From NCBI RefSeq assembly GCF_000310225.1, contig NZ_AMXF01000001.1, positions 62,001-126,000 on the forward strand: 64,000 bases of DNA. The letters run 5' to 3'. Shown piece by piece: positions 1-7,703 of the stretch. The first letter of the stretch is position 1, and every line of letters begins with the position of its first letter. The notes beneath the pieces were generated by a model that was not told where the DNA came from, did no database searches, and was given only the letters and a program-made list of their open reading frames with translations. The DNA comes from Thauera phenylacetica B4P (GTDB lineage: Bacteria > Pseudomonadota > Gammaproteobacteria > Burkholderiales > Rhodocyclaceae). Position numbers and translations under genes: made by a program.

Positions 1-1089
1 CCACTGGGGACGCTGGGTGCGATCGCCTTCATCGCGGTTGTGGTCGTAGCTCAGGCGCAGCGTGTGATCCTGTGCGACCTTGCCCACCAGCTTGAGGAAA
101 CCGAGCTGCTGGCGCGACCCGGTCGGCGTCACAGGCCGGCCGCTGCCGTCTTCATAGTCATTCTGGTCCTGGCGCGTCAACGCGGCCATCGCCGACCAGT
201 CGTCACTGAGTCGGCCGAACACGCTGGTATGCGCCTTGTATCCCTCGGCATTGCTGTAGTAGCCCCCCTTCATCAAGGCACCCACACGTTCGCCGGGGCG
301 CAGCAGTTCCAGCGGGTCCTTGGTCACAAAGCGCAGGGTTCCCCCAAGGGCGCCTGGACCGGCGGTGGCATCACCCGTGCCGGATTGCACATCGACGCGG
401 CTGAGCAGTTCCGGTTCGATCTGCACCCGTGCCGTGTGGTGAAACACCTGGCCCACCTGGCTGGCACCGTCGACCCTCACGTTGAACAAGGTGTCCTCCA
501 TGCCGCGCACGTAGATCTTCTGTGCCGCAGCATGCCCCCCGCCCACGCTGACCTCGGGCTGAGAGGCCAGCACATCTTCCAGGTCCGTGGCGGCATAACG
601 GGCTATCGTTTTGCCAGTCACCCGTCCCGGTTCGACGGAAGAAATACCCCCTCCGGCCCCCGCCCTCACCGTCACCACCGGCAGCACTGCCTCCTTGAGC
701 GGCACCGTCGCTTCTGGCTTCGGCGGGGCTGGTGGCACTGACGGTGCTTTTCTCAGCGTGTAGCTGCCATCGCCGCCGGGTGCGATCTCCAACCCGCTGC
801 CGGCCAGGGCCTGGGCGAAGGCCTGCTCCAGTGTCAGGCTGCCGCGCACAGAGCCCGCCGTGCGGCCGCTGACCAGTGCGGGGTCGATGACGATGATGCG
901 GCCGGCGCGGCGGGCGATGCCGGTGAGCGTGGCGTCGAGCGGCCCGGCGGGCAGGTCGTAGGCGGCGGTCTGGGCGTCGGCGGCAGACTGCGCGCGGGCC
1001 GGTGCGTGGGCCAGGGCGCCGCCCAGGGCGAGCAGAACGGCCAGCGCCAGCGGGTGCAGCGCGGCGGGTCGGGCGTGTTGATGGTGCAT
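1..1089 (-). CDS. TonB-dependent siderophore receptor with STN signalling domain (3' end beyond window)
   Basis: Reading the minus strand from an ATG at 1089 gives 363 continuous residues that run off the window start. Residues 1-33 form a signal peptide ending AHAPARAQS. Residues about 40-115 form an STN (secretin/TonB N-terminal) domain, beginning AAYDLPAGPLDATL. A Pro-rich linker and TonB-box region lead into the plug domain (IARYAATDLEDVLASQPEV, then KIYVRGMEDTLFNVRVDG, then GALGGTLRFVTKD) and the start of the barrel. The STN domain marks it as a transducing receptor of the FecA class: it imports a ferric chelate through the outer membrane and signals to FecR. It is the last gene of the minus-strand sigma/FecR operon but is separated from fecR by a toxin-antitoxin pair. 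GGAGA lies just upstream of the start. The ligand is unknown. Confidence 0.9.
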   Translation of the reverse strand, partial: MHHQHARPAALHPLALAVLLALGGALAHAPARAQSAADAQTAAYDLPAGPLDATLTGIARRAGRIIVIDPALVSGRTAGSVRGSLTLEQAFAQALAGSGLEIAPGGDGSYTLRKAPSVPPAPPKPEATVPLKEAVLPVVTVRAGAGGGISSVEPGRVTGKTIARYAATDLEDVLASQPEVSVGGGHAAAQKIYVRGMEDTLFNVRVDGASQVGQVFHHTARVQIEPELLSRVDVQSGTGDATAGPGALGGTLRFVTKDPLELLRPGERVGALMKGGYYSNAEGYKAHTSVFGRLSDDWSAMAALTRQDQNDYEDGSGRPVTPTGSRQQLGFLKLVGKVAQDHTLRLSYDHNRDEGDRTQRPQW

Positions 1090-1221
1090 GCGGTTTCTCC
1101 GAAAGAACGGTGGGATGGCTGGAAGCGATGTCTTCATCAGCCTTGAACCGCGAGCGGAGAAAAGTGACAGGGGGTTGCGCGAAAAAGTTGGGAGAACCAC
1201 AGAGACAACTGGGCTGCACCC

Positions 1222-1536
1222 CTACCGCCCGAAATCCTCCCGGAAACGTTCGATCTGGTGCATGCGCTCGTGCAGCACGGTGACGATACCGATGTCGCCG
1301 TTGTCGAGTCGCTTCCAGTAGACAAAGTGTTTTTCGTACCGGAAGAAGGAACCCTGTACGCCGAACTCGGCGGGAATGGGGCGAGAGGCCACGCCGTGCG
1401 TCGCGATCTTGCTGAAGGACTCGAACAGACCGGTCACGTAGCGGTCGGCCTGCTCGGCACCCCAGCGATCCCGGGTGTGGCGGTAGATGTCGTCGATGCG
1501 CAGCGAGGCCGCTTGCTGAACACGCACCCGGCTCAT
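1222..1536 (-). CDS. parE: ParE/RelE-family toxin of a type II toxin-antitoxin system
   Basis: The 104-residue protein has the ParE fold signature: an N-terminal helical hairpin (SLRIDDIYRHTRDRWGAEQADRYVTGLFESF) followed by strands containing GSFFRYEKHFVYWKR and a C-terminal VLHERMHQIERF. ParE toxins poison DNA gyrase while RelE relatives cleave mRNA. The Arg/His-rich C terminus (HERMHQ) fits the ParE branch better. Its start overlaps the stop of the upstream antitoxin by 4 bases (ATGA), the usual translational coupling. It sits inside an iron-signalling operon between fecR and the receptor, an unusual place that may stabilise the locus or reflect an insertion. Confidence 0.85.
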   Translation of the reverse strand: MSRVRVQQAASLRIDDIYRHTRDRWGAEQADRYVTGLFESFSKIATHGVASRPIPAEFGVQGSFFRYEKHFVYWKRLDNGDIGIVTVLHERMHQIERFREDFGR

Positions 1537-1799
1537 TCGGCGGGCCTGGCCCGATTGCGGGCGATGACCTCGGCGGCCGCCAGGGGGATGTAGGTGGCAT
1601 CCGGGGCGGCAAAGGCTTGGGCCAGCTCTGCCTGGAGGCGTTGGAAGGTCTGCTGCTCGACGCGTTCCTTGTCACGCCGGATGAGGTCGCGGATGTACTC
1701 GCTGACGTTCTCGTAGGCCCCTGTCTCGCCCACGTTGGTAGCGACAAATTCGCTGAGTGCGCCGCTGACGCGCACGGTCATGGTGGTTGTGGGAGGCAT
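1533..1799 (-). CDS. parD: ParD-like ribbon-helix-helix antitoxin
   Basis: This 88-residue protein starts at MPPTTTMTVRVSGAL (ATG at 1799). The N-terminal strand TMTVRV plus the following helices NVSEYIRDLIRRDKERVEQQ form a typical CopG/ParD ribbon-helix-helix DNA-binding domain. The C-terminal part (QAELAQAFAAPDATYIPL) would wrap the toxin. ParD proteins neutralise ParE and repress their own promoter. A longer reading frame extends upstream across fecR but is only its shadow; the conserved fold starts here. The gene lies 92 bases after the fecR stop, so it may be cotranscribed with the fec operon, have its own promoter, or both. Confidence 0.85.
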   Translation of the reverse strand: MPPTTTMTVRVSGALSEFVATNVGETGAYENVSEYIRDLIRRDKERVEQQTFQRLQAELAQAFAAPDATYIPLAAAEVIARNRARPAE

Positions 1800-1891
1800 G
1801 GCGAGGTTTCTCTTGAGATGGGTGTATTCAGGATAATCAATATTGAAGACGCTGGCAACCAAAGCTCGCCCGGTATTGACCGGGCGGCTAT

Positions 1892-2971
1892 TCAGCGCAT
1901 GTCGATGCTCACCCACCAGCCGGTGCGCCGATGCACTGTGATCGGGAGCGCCCGGGCGAGCGCGACCAGGGTGCGCTCGCTGTCGTCCAGCGGAAAGCTG
2001 CCCGTCACGCGCAGGCGGGCGGCCTGGGGCGAGACGCGCAGTACACCGGGGTGGTAGGGGCGCAGCGCGTCCACCACGTCTTGCAGCGGGCGGTCGTGCA
2101 CCTCGACGAAGCCGTCTTCCCAAGCGCTGGCGGCTTGGGGGGCCAAGGCCTCTTGCGCCACGCCCTGCGCGGTCAGGCGGGCGCTGTGGCCCTGGGCCAG
2201 CGTCAGCGCTTGGCCCTGCAAGGGGTCGATGCGTACCGCCGAGTGCAGCACGGCCACCAGGCTGCTGCCGTCGTCCTGCCGCACCAGGAAGCGCGTGCCC
2301 AGGGCCTGGATGTGGCCTTGCGCGGTGTGCACGATGAAGGGGCGTCCACCGCCAGCCTCTTGGGACTCTTTGGCCACTTCGACGATCAGTTCCCCGCTGC
2401 GCAGGTGCAGGCGGCGGGCGGTGCCGTCGAAGGACTGGTCCACCACGCTGCGGGCGTTGAGCCACAGGCGGCTGCCGTCGGCCAGGGCGAAGACGCGGCG
2501 CTCGCCGGTGCCGGTAGAAAAATCGGCGGCCAGCGCGGACAGGGGCCGCTGCCCGTGGGACCACAGCAGGCCGCCACCCACGCCGGCCAGTACCAGCCCC
2601 AGCGTGTTGCGCAGGGCGCTGCGCCGCCCGGCTTGTGGCAGCAGGCTGCGGCGCATGGCTTGGCGGGGCGCCAGCCCCTGCGGCAGTTCGTTCAGGCGGC
2701 CGAGCGCACGCTCCATGCGCGTGGCGGCGGCTTCGTGCCGTGGATCGGCGCGGCGCCAGGCGTCAAAGGCGGCGTGGTCGGCCGCGCTGGCTTCGCCGGA
2801 GCGCAGCTGGACCGCCCAGGCGATGGCGCGGGCGGCGATGGGGTCTGTAGGGTCGGCAGGGTCGAGCGGCTCGGGAAGTGGGTCAGGCGCGTTCGGCGCG
2901 GAGCGGTCGGCAGTTGGTGTTGCGCCCGGATCGTCACCCAAGCCACCCGCATGGTTCTCAGAGCGCGGCAT
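1892..2971 (-). CDS. fecR: FecR-family anti-sigma/sigma regulator (second copy)
   Basis: The protein has 359 residues. The N-terminal cytoplasmic DUF4880-like part (ARAIAWAVQLRSGEASAADHAAFDAWRRADPRHEAA, residues about 46-85) binds the sigma factor. A single membrane helix lies around residues 120-136 (LRNTLGLVLAGVGGGLLW). The periplasmic FecR domain (RVFALADGSRLWLNARS and IQALGTRFLVRQDDG) and C-terminal part (GSFPLDDSERTLVALARALPI) follow. It overlaps the upstream sigma gene by 14 bases and so is translationally coupled. Role by family: it transmits the occupied-receptor signal from the STN domain of the TonB receptor across the inner membrane. The Asp/Pro-rich N terminus (about 45 residues before the domain) is longer than usual. 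Confidence 0.92.
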   Translation of the reverse strand: MPRSENHAGGLGDDPGATPTADRSAPNAPDPLPEPLDPADPTDPIAARAIAWAVQLRSGEASAADHAAFDAWRRADPRHEAAATRMERALGRLNELPQGLAPRQAMRRSLLPQAGRRSALRNTLGLVLAGVGGGLLWSHGQRPLSALAADFSTGTGERRVFALADGSRLWLNARSVVDQSFDGTARRLHLRSGELIVEVAKESQEAGGGRPFIVHTAQGHIQALGTRFLVRQDDGSSLVAVLHSAVRIDPLQGQALTLAQGHSARLTAQGVAQEALAPQAASAWEDGFVEVHDRPLQDVVDALRPYHPGVLRVSPQAARLRVTGSFPLDDSERTLVALARALPITVHRRTGWWVSIDMR

Positions 2972-3479
2972 AGCAACGTGTGAGGGCCTCGCCCATGTAC
3001 TGCCGCACGCGACTGACGGAGACGCCGATCTCGGCGGCGATCTCGGCGTAGGTCAGACCGTCGAGCTGGCTGAGCAGAAAGGCCCGTCGCGCCTTGGCCG
3101 ACAGGCCGTCGAGCAAGGCATCGATGGCCATCAGGGTTTCCAGCGCCATGGCCCGCTCTTCGGCGGAGGGTGCAAACTCCTGCGGCACCAGGGCCAGTTC
3201 GGCCGCCCAGGCAAGTTCAAGCCGTTGGCGCCGCTGATGGTTGAGCAGCACGTGCCGGGCCACGGTGGTCAGATAGGCGCGGGGCTCGTCCAGCCGGGCC
3301 GGAATGCGGGAGGTGAGCAGCCGCACGAAGGTGTCGTGCGCCAGATCGGCAGCGCGGTGGGTGCAGCCCAGTTTCTTGCGCAGCCAGCCGTGCAGCCAAC
3401 CGTGGTGGTCGCTGTAGAGGCTGTGTATTTGCTGCTGGAGCGCGGCGGCCTCGGGTGATCCTGTGGTGCTGAAGTTCAT
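2958..3479 (-). CDS. fecI: FecI-like ECF sigma factor (second copy)
   Basis: The 173-residue protein has sigma region 2 (DLAHDTFVRLLTSRI, then PRAYLTTVARHVLLNHQRR) and region 4 (ALLDGLSAKARRAFLLSQLDGLTYAEIAAEIGVSVSRVRQYMGEAL) in the order and length of FecI-type iron-starvation sigma factors. Its start ATG overlaps the stop of the preceding fecR (3476) by 4 bases. It is clearly homologous over its whole length to the sigma factor at 4503-5036 (shared DHH.WL.GWLR..LG and DLAHD.F.RLL), so the sigma/FecR pair has been duplicated in tandem. It should direct RNA polymerase to the adjacent receptor promoter. Confidence 0.92.
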   Translation of the reverse strand: MNFSTTGSPEAAALQQQIHSLYSDHHGWLHGWLRKKLGCTHRAADLAHDTFVRLLTSRIPARLDEPRAYLTTVARHVLLNHQRRQRLELAWAAELALVPQEFAPSAEERAMALETLMAIDALLDGLSAKARRAFLLSQLDGLTYAEIAAEIGVSVSRVRQYMGEALTRCYAAL

Positions 3480-4516
3480 GGTGATGGAGCCGCTCCCTTG
3501 CCCTTGGGCTCAATGCTGCTCCACCAGGGCAGTGTGTGCCGCACCTGGACGGGCAGCACCGTGGAGAGCATGACCAGCGCCCGGTCTGTGTCGTTCAGCG
3601 GAAAGCTGCCGAACACGCGCAGGTCGGCGACCTCGGGGGCGACGGCCAGGTGGCCGCGGCGGTAGCGCGCCAGCTCGGCCGCGACCTGGGCCAGGGGCAT
3701 GTCCTGGGCGATCAGCAGGCCTTGGGTCCATGATTCGCGGGCGGGGGCGGCCAGTGCGGGATCCTCGACACCGCTGCCGCTGAAGCGGGTCTGCTCCCTG
3801 GCCCGGAGGACTCGGGTGCTGCCGCTGGTGGCGGTGCGCACCTCGACCGCGCCTTCATAGACCGCGACAAAGGTCTGCCCGTCGTCTTCCAGCCGCACAT
3901 TGAAGCGCGTGCCCAGGGCGCGCAGGCGTCCTTGAGGGGTGTCGACCACGAAGCCCCGGCGGGCATCGGCTGCCGTCTCGATGAAGATGTCACCCGTCAC
4001 CAAGCGCAGGCGGCGCAGGCCGGGCTGGTAGTCCTCGTTGAATGCGCTGGCCGAGCCCAGCCACACGCGGGTGCCGTCGGAAAGGGATACTTCGCGCACT
4101 TCGCCCACGCTGGTGCGGTGGTCGGCCGCCCAGGCCATGGCCATGGCGGGCAGCGTCGTGTGGCGCCAGACGGCCCAGCTCAGCAGCCCGGTGCCACCAC
4201 AAGTTGCCAAACCCAGCAGGGTGCGGCGCCGGAGCGCATGGTGCCGCGCGGTTTGCAGCACTTCGACGGTGGAACGCGGGTCGACGCTGCTCTGGATTGG
4301 CTCGAAGCGGCGGCTGACCTGCTCGACGCAGCCCCAAGCCGCGCGGTGGGCTTCGCTGGCTGCCAGCCAGGCTTCCCAAGCCGCGCGATCAGTGTGGACA
4401 GCTTCGCCAGAGCGCAGCAGCGCGAACCATTTCGCTGCTTCCTGCATGGCCCGGTGCTTGGCGTCGCGCGTGTCTGCGCTGGGCGCTGACGGGAGGGGCA
4501 GTTCAGCCGCGGACAT
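3476..4516 (-). CDS. fecR: FecR-family anti-sigma/sigma regulator (first copy)
   Basis: The protein has 346 residues from the ATG at 4516 (MSAAELPLPSAPSADT); a longer frame to 4606 is antisense shadow of the sigma gene. The sigma-binding N-terminal domain is KWFALLRSGEAVHTDRAAWEAWLAASEAHRAAW. A membrane helix (TLLGLATCGGTGLLSWAVW) follows, then the periplasmic FecR domain (REVSLSDGTRVWLGSASAF, then LRALGTRFNVRLEDDG) and C-terminal GSFPLNDTDRALVMLSTVLPV. It overlaps the upstream sigma factor by 14 bases and the downstream sigma factor by 4. This gives an unbroken coupled sigma-FecR-sigma-FecR series served by only one visible receptor. Confidence 0.92.
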   Translation of the reverse strand: MSAAELPLPSAPSADTRDAKHRAMQEAAKWFALLRSGEAVHTDRAAWEAWLAASEAHRAAWGCVEQVSRRFEPIQSSVDPRSTVEVLQTARHHALRRRTLLGLATCGGTGLLSWAVWRHTTLPAMAMAWAADHRTSVGEVREVSLSDGTRVWLGSASAFNEDYQPGLRRLRLVTGDIFIETAADARRGFVVDTPQGRLRALGTRFNVRLEDDGQTFVAVYEGAVEVRTATSGSTRVLRAREQTRFSGSGVEDPALAAPARESWTQGLLIAQDMPLAQVAAELARYRRGHLAVAPEVADLRVFGSFPLNDTDRALVMLSTVLPVQVRHTLPWWSSIEPKGKGAAPSP

Positions 4517-5036
4517 TGTGATGCGCCTCCATCTGCATGCACAGCAGCATGGCCTGCGCCACATACTTGCGCACCATGCGGGTGGAGACGCCCAACTCGG
4601 CGGCAACTTCCTTGTCGGTCATCTCGCAACCCACCGCCAGCACAAAGGCCCGAGCGGCCTTGGGCGAGATGCCTTGCAGCATGGCGTCGATGTCCTGCAG
4701 GGTTTGCAGGACGATGGCCTGCTGCTCGGACGAAGGAGCGAACGATTCGGGCTGGGCTGCCAGCGCTTCGAGCCAAGCCGCTTCGACCTGACGGCGACGC
4801 CAGAGATCGACGCACAGACCATTGGCCATGGTGCGCAGGTAGAGCCGCGCCTCGGGCGGACCGTCAAAGCGCCGGGGCGTCACCAGCAAGCGCAGGAAGG
4901 CGTCGTGCGCGAGGTCGGCGGCATCCGCGGCATTGCCCAGGCGGCGGCGCAACCATCCCTGCAACCAGTCATGGTGGTCGCAGTAGAGGGCCTCCACGGA
5001 GGGAGAAAGCGTTGGGTCGAGCGCGCTCACAGGCAA
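4503..5036 (-). CDS. fecI: FecI-like ECF sigma factor (first copy)
   Basis: The 177-residue ECF sigma factor has region 2 (DLAHDAFLRLLVTPRRF, LYLRTMANGLCVDLWRRRQ) and region 4 (DAMLQGISPKAARAFVLAVGCEMTDKEVAAELGVSTRMVRKYVAQAM). It is the first gene of the minus-strand operon and lies about 60 bases downstream of a palindromic Fur box at 5095-5113, so iron repression is likely. Region 4.2 differs from that of the second copy (STRMVRKYVAQ versus SVSRVRQYMGE), suggesting the two copies may recognise different promoters. Confidence 0.92.
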   Translation of the reverse strand: MPVSALDPTLSPSVEALYCDHHDWLQGWLRRRLGNAADAADLAHDAFLRLLVTPRRFDGPPEARLYLRTMANGLCVDLWRRRQVEAAWLEALAAQPESFAPSSEQQAIVLQTLQDIDAMLQGISPKAARAFVLAVGCEMTDKEVAAELGVSTRMVRKYVAQAMLLCMQMEAHHNVRG

Positions 5037-5094
5037 GTCATCACGCCGCGCGATGGTTTGCCCGCACAGCTTTCGGGATCAGGGAAGTGTGTTG

Positions 5095-5113
5095 AATAAG
5101 AATTATTCTTATT
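5095..5113 (-). promoter_or_regulatory. Fur box upstream of the tandem fecIR operon
   Basis: AATAAGAATTATTCTTATT is a perfect 9-1-9 inverted repeat in otherwise GC-rich DNA, and it matches the hexamer-array form of Fur sites (consensus GATAATGATAATCATTATC). It lies 58 bases before the ATG of the first sigma factor at 5036. The element strongly suggests ferric-uptake-regulator repression of the whole minus-strand fec operon. Confidence 0.85.
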
Positions 5114-5174
5114 GTAACGGGCTCGACGCCACAGGGGCAAGTTCATGCCCTCCGTTCGAGCGGTGTCGAGTCGA

Positions 5175-5798
5175 TCAGCCGTGGCGATGGAAATTCGCCA
5201 CCACCCTGCTCAGGAAGAACGCGCCGGAAACCGGCAGCATGGCCAGCAGTACGGGGGAAATGGTGATCGGGGTTACGAACGCGACGATGCTTGCACACGC
5301 CATCAGAACGAAGGCGCTGGCGTGGAGGGCGAACCACTCCGGATCGTGCGGCTTGAACTGCTTGGCACGCAGGATGCGGACGACGAAGCCGTCGATCACA
5401 GTGGCAATGATGACGAATGCCTGCAGCGGCAGCCACTCGATCAGCGCCGCGAGCCGGTAGGTCGCAAGCAGCAGCTGGGCATCGATCGAGCGGAAGTAGG
5501 TGTTGCCAAAGAAGCGCTGATTGACGCGAGCCATTTCCTGGGCGACGGCTTCGGCCATGCGGTCCGTGCCGGGCGCTTGTGCTGAGGTTGGTACCGGGCT
5601 GGCGGCGCTCAGGGCCTGGTTCATCGAGAGCGCGCGCTCAAGGATGAGCACTGCGCGCGCCTCGCTCCACGTTGCCGTGTTGAGCTCGTGTTCGCTGTGG
5701 ATCTGGTTCAGGAAGCGCTCGGGCGGGTTCGCGGCGGGCAGGTACAGCACGAAGACCAGCAGCAGGGTCAGGGCTGCGACAGCAATGATGCGGATCAT
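5175..5798 (-). CDS. ICE membrane protein, DUF4400 (PFL_4697 family)
   Basis: The 207-residue protein starts at MIRIIAVAALTLLLVFVLYL. It has an N-terminal membrane helix, a soluble stretch (residues about 25-110) and two or three C-terminal membrane helices (LLATYRLAALIEWLPLQAFV, ALHASAFVLMACASIVAFVT, SPVLLAMLPVSGAFFLS). Architecture and position directly downstream of traD fit the DUF4400 family of integrative-element membrane proteins. The start overlaps the traD stop by 4 bases (ATGA). The function is not established; the context suggests assembly or anchoring of the coupling-protein complex at the inner membrane. Confidence 0.8.
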   Translation of the reverse strand: MIRIIAVAALTLLLVFVLYLPAANPPERFLNQIHSEHELNTATWSEARAVLILERALSMNQALSAASPVPTSAQAPGTDRMAEAVAQEMARVNQRFFGNTYFRSIDAQLLLATYRLAALIEWLPLQAFVIIATVIDGFVVRILRAKQFKPHDPEWFALHASAFVLMACASIVAFVTPITISPVLLAMLPVSGAFFLSRVVANFHRHG

Positions 5799-7702
5799 GC
5801 TGCAACCCGATGGTGCGGCTTCGGGAACGGTGTTTCCGTGTCGAGGATCGGGAAGCGTCCCTTGATGATGCGACCCCCCGACACCGATGCGAAGTACTGC
5901 AGATTCGGCAGCTTGCCCAGGACATCGGCAGGGACCATTTCCTCGAAGCTCTCTGTGATCTGCGTGGAGTGGCTGGCCGAGAAGTCGCCCAGATGCGCGT
6001 CGGCACCATGGCTCAGGCCGACGCGCAGCGAATGGATGGCCGTCTTGCCGAAGGTTTCGACCACAAAGTCCTGTGTCGGCCGATCCTTGGAGCGGAGCGC
6101 GATCAGGTTGTTGAGGTTGCCGAGTGCCATGCGGGCCGCGTCCTCGCTGCCCAGGCGCTTGGCGAGGTCGGCCAGGGTCTGCATGGCGCAGGTGGTGTAG
6201 ATGCCGCCTTCTGCTCCCTTGTTCAGGATTTCGATCAAGGGCTGGTTGATGACGTTGCTGACTTCGTCGACGAACAGGGAGATGCGGCGGTAGCCGCCCA
6301 GGTTGTAGCGCATGCCGGCGCGGGCGGCGAGGTCGGCGAGGGCCAGGGCACCGATGGCGGAGGCCACGGAGGGGTCGGGCAGGGAGTCCAGGCACATGTA
6401 GAGCACGTGTCCGGCGCGCTCGATCTTCTCGAAGTTCATGATCGCCCGCCTGTCCGTCGGGTCGAACGGATCGGGGCTCAGGCTGCGGCCTAGATCGCCG
6501 GAGGTCAGCATCGAGAGGATGGGCAGCAGGTTGGCCGTGATCTTCTGGTAGTGCTCCCGGTTGTGCCGGAAGACCCGGACCTGGGAATCGATGACCTTGC
6601 TGCGCTGGCCCTGGGGAACGTGATGCTCGTAGAAGGCGACGAAGGCCATGAGGTCGGCGCTGGCCGCTTCCGATGGGCGCTTCAGGTTGCCGCGGTGCAC
6701 CTCATGGAGCAGGCGCTTCATCTCGGGGTGCTCGCGCCAACCATCGCGGAACTCCGCGTCGTAGAAGCGCCGCAGTGACTGTTCGAGGACCGGCTCGATG
6801 CCGCCTTCGATGTAGCGGGTCAGCTTGGCCAGGCTTGGACGTTCTTCGAGGTCCACGAGCCCCTGCACCACGACGTTGACCGCGTCCCACGAGAAGGCAC
6901 CGAAGGCCCCGGCCGTATCCGGCGGAAGGATGGACTGGATTCGGGAGGCGAGTTCGGTCGGCTTCTGCCAGTTGAAGGCGAAGTCGAGTCTCACCCCAGT
7001 CTCGGGAAAGGCGGGGTGGAACTCCAGGAAGGTGTCGGCCTCCCGATAACGCTCACAGGCGCGAACGGCGGCACGCTTGAGCCGGCGGCTGTTCTTCGGG
7101 TCGATGACGATGACGACGTCACCGCGCCGGACGGCCTGGGTGACGAGATTGGATAGCGCGACGCCCTTGCCCGCCTGCGTGGTGCCCACCAGAATCGTTC
7201 CCCCCTCGAAGTTCTGCAGCGGCCGATAGAGCGGGCGCTCGCGGGGCTCGACTCCGTGGATGTAGGGAAGGCCGATCTCGGAGTCCGGCTGGGGGGTGAC
7301 CTTGTACCCCAGCCAGTTGAGGAGCGCGGGAGATGCGGTATAGCTGCGGTAGTCGACCTTGGCGAGTTCGTACAGGCGCTGCGAGTGCAGGGGCTGCCAG
7401 TTGAAGCCGAAGCCGAGGAATACCTGGTCCGGGTTCCGGGTCAGGCGTTCCTGCTCGGCCGGCCCGATGACCTGCATGGCACGGCCGCTCAAGGCGGCGC
7501 GCAGCACCATGATGTGGGCGGCCTGCGCGGCTCGCCAAACCGCCATCAGCAAGCATGCGACTGCCACTGGCATCGCGATTCCGATGGGTGCCTGGGCACG
7601 TACGGCCATCACGACCGTGGCGAATACAGCCATCAGCCACATGGCACTGGCGTAAGCCTCGTAGGCTTTGCGCCAAGGCATCTCGTATGCGCGCGCCAGC
7701 AT
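5795..7702 (-). CDS. traD: TraD-type conjugative coupling ATPase (SXT/TOL-like)
   Basis: The protein has 635 residues. Two N-terminal membrane helices lie at about residues 18-66. The Walker A motif is GTTQAGKG (residue about 171) and the Walker B motif LFVDEVSN (about 474). Further conserved VirD4/TraD motifs include VIVIDPKNSRRLKRAA and GGIYTTCAMQTLADLAKRLG. Type IV coupling proteins link the relaxosome to the mating channel and pump DNA using ATP. Size and order (TraI-like, TraD, DUF4400) match the SXT/TOL and PFL_47xx ICE families. It lies 1 base downstream of the TraI-like gene and is intact in sequence. Confidence 0.92.
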   Translation of the reverse strand: MLARAYEMPWRKAYEAYASAMWLMAVFATVVMAVRAQAPIGIAMPVAVACLLMAVWRAAQAAHIMVLRAALSGRAMQVIGPAEQERLTRNPDQVFLGFGFNWQPLHSQRLYELAKVDYRSYTASPALLNWLGYKVTPQPDSEIGLPYIHGVEPRERPLYRPLQNFEGGTILVGTTQAGKGVALSNLVTQAVRRGDVVIVIDPKNSRRLKRAAVRACERYREADTFLEFHPAFPETGVRLDFAFNWQKPTELASRIQSILPPDTAGAFGAFSWDAVNVVVQGLVDLEERPSLAKLTRYIEGGIEPVLEQSLRRFYDAEFRDGWREHPEMKRLLHEVHRGNLKRPSEAASADLMAFVAFYEHHVPQGQRSKVIDSQVRVFRHNREHYQKITANLLPILSMLTSGDLGRSLSPDPFDPTDRRAIMNFEKIERAGHVLYMCLDSLPDPSVASAIGALALADLAARAGMRYNLGGYRRISLFVDEVSNVINQPLIEILNKGAEGGIYTTCAMQTLADLAKRLGSEDAARMALGNLNNLIALRSKDRPTQDFVVETFGKTAIHSLRVGLSHGADAHLGDFSASHSTQITESFEEMVPADVLGKLPNLQYFASVSGGRIIKGRFPILDTETPFPKPHHRVAA

Positions 7703-7703
7703 G

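Noticed and set aside
371-1747. 458-codon minus-strand frame over the receptor 5' region
   Set aside because: The correct frame gives a signal peptide, STN domain and plug; this one is a shifted shadow that runs through parE and parD.
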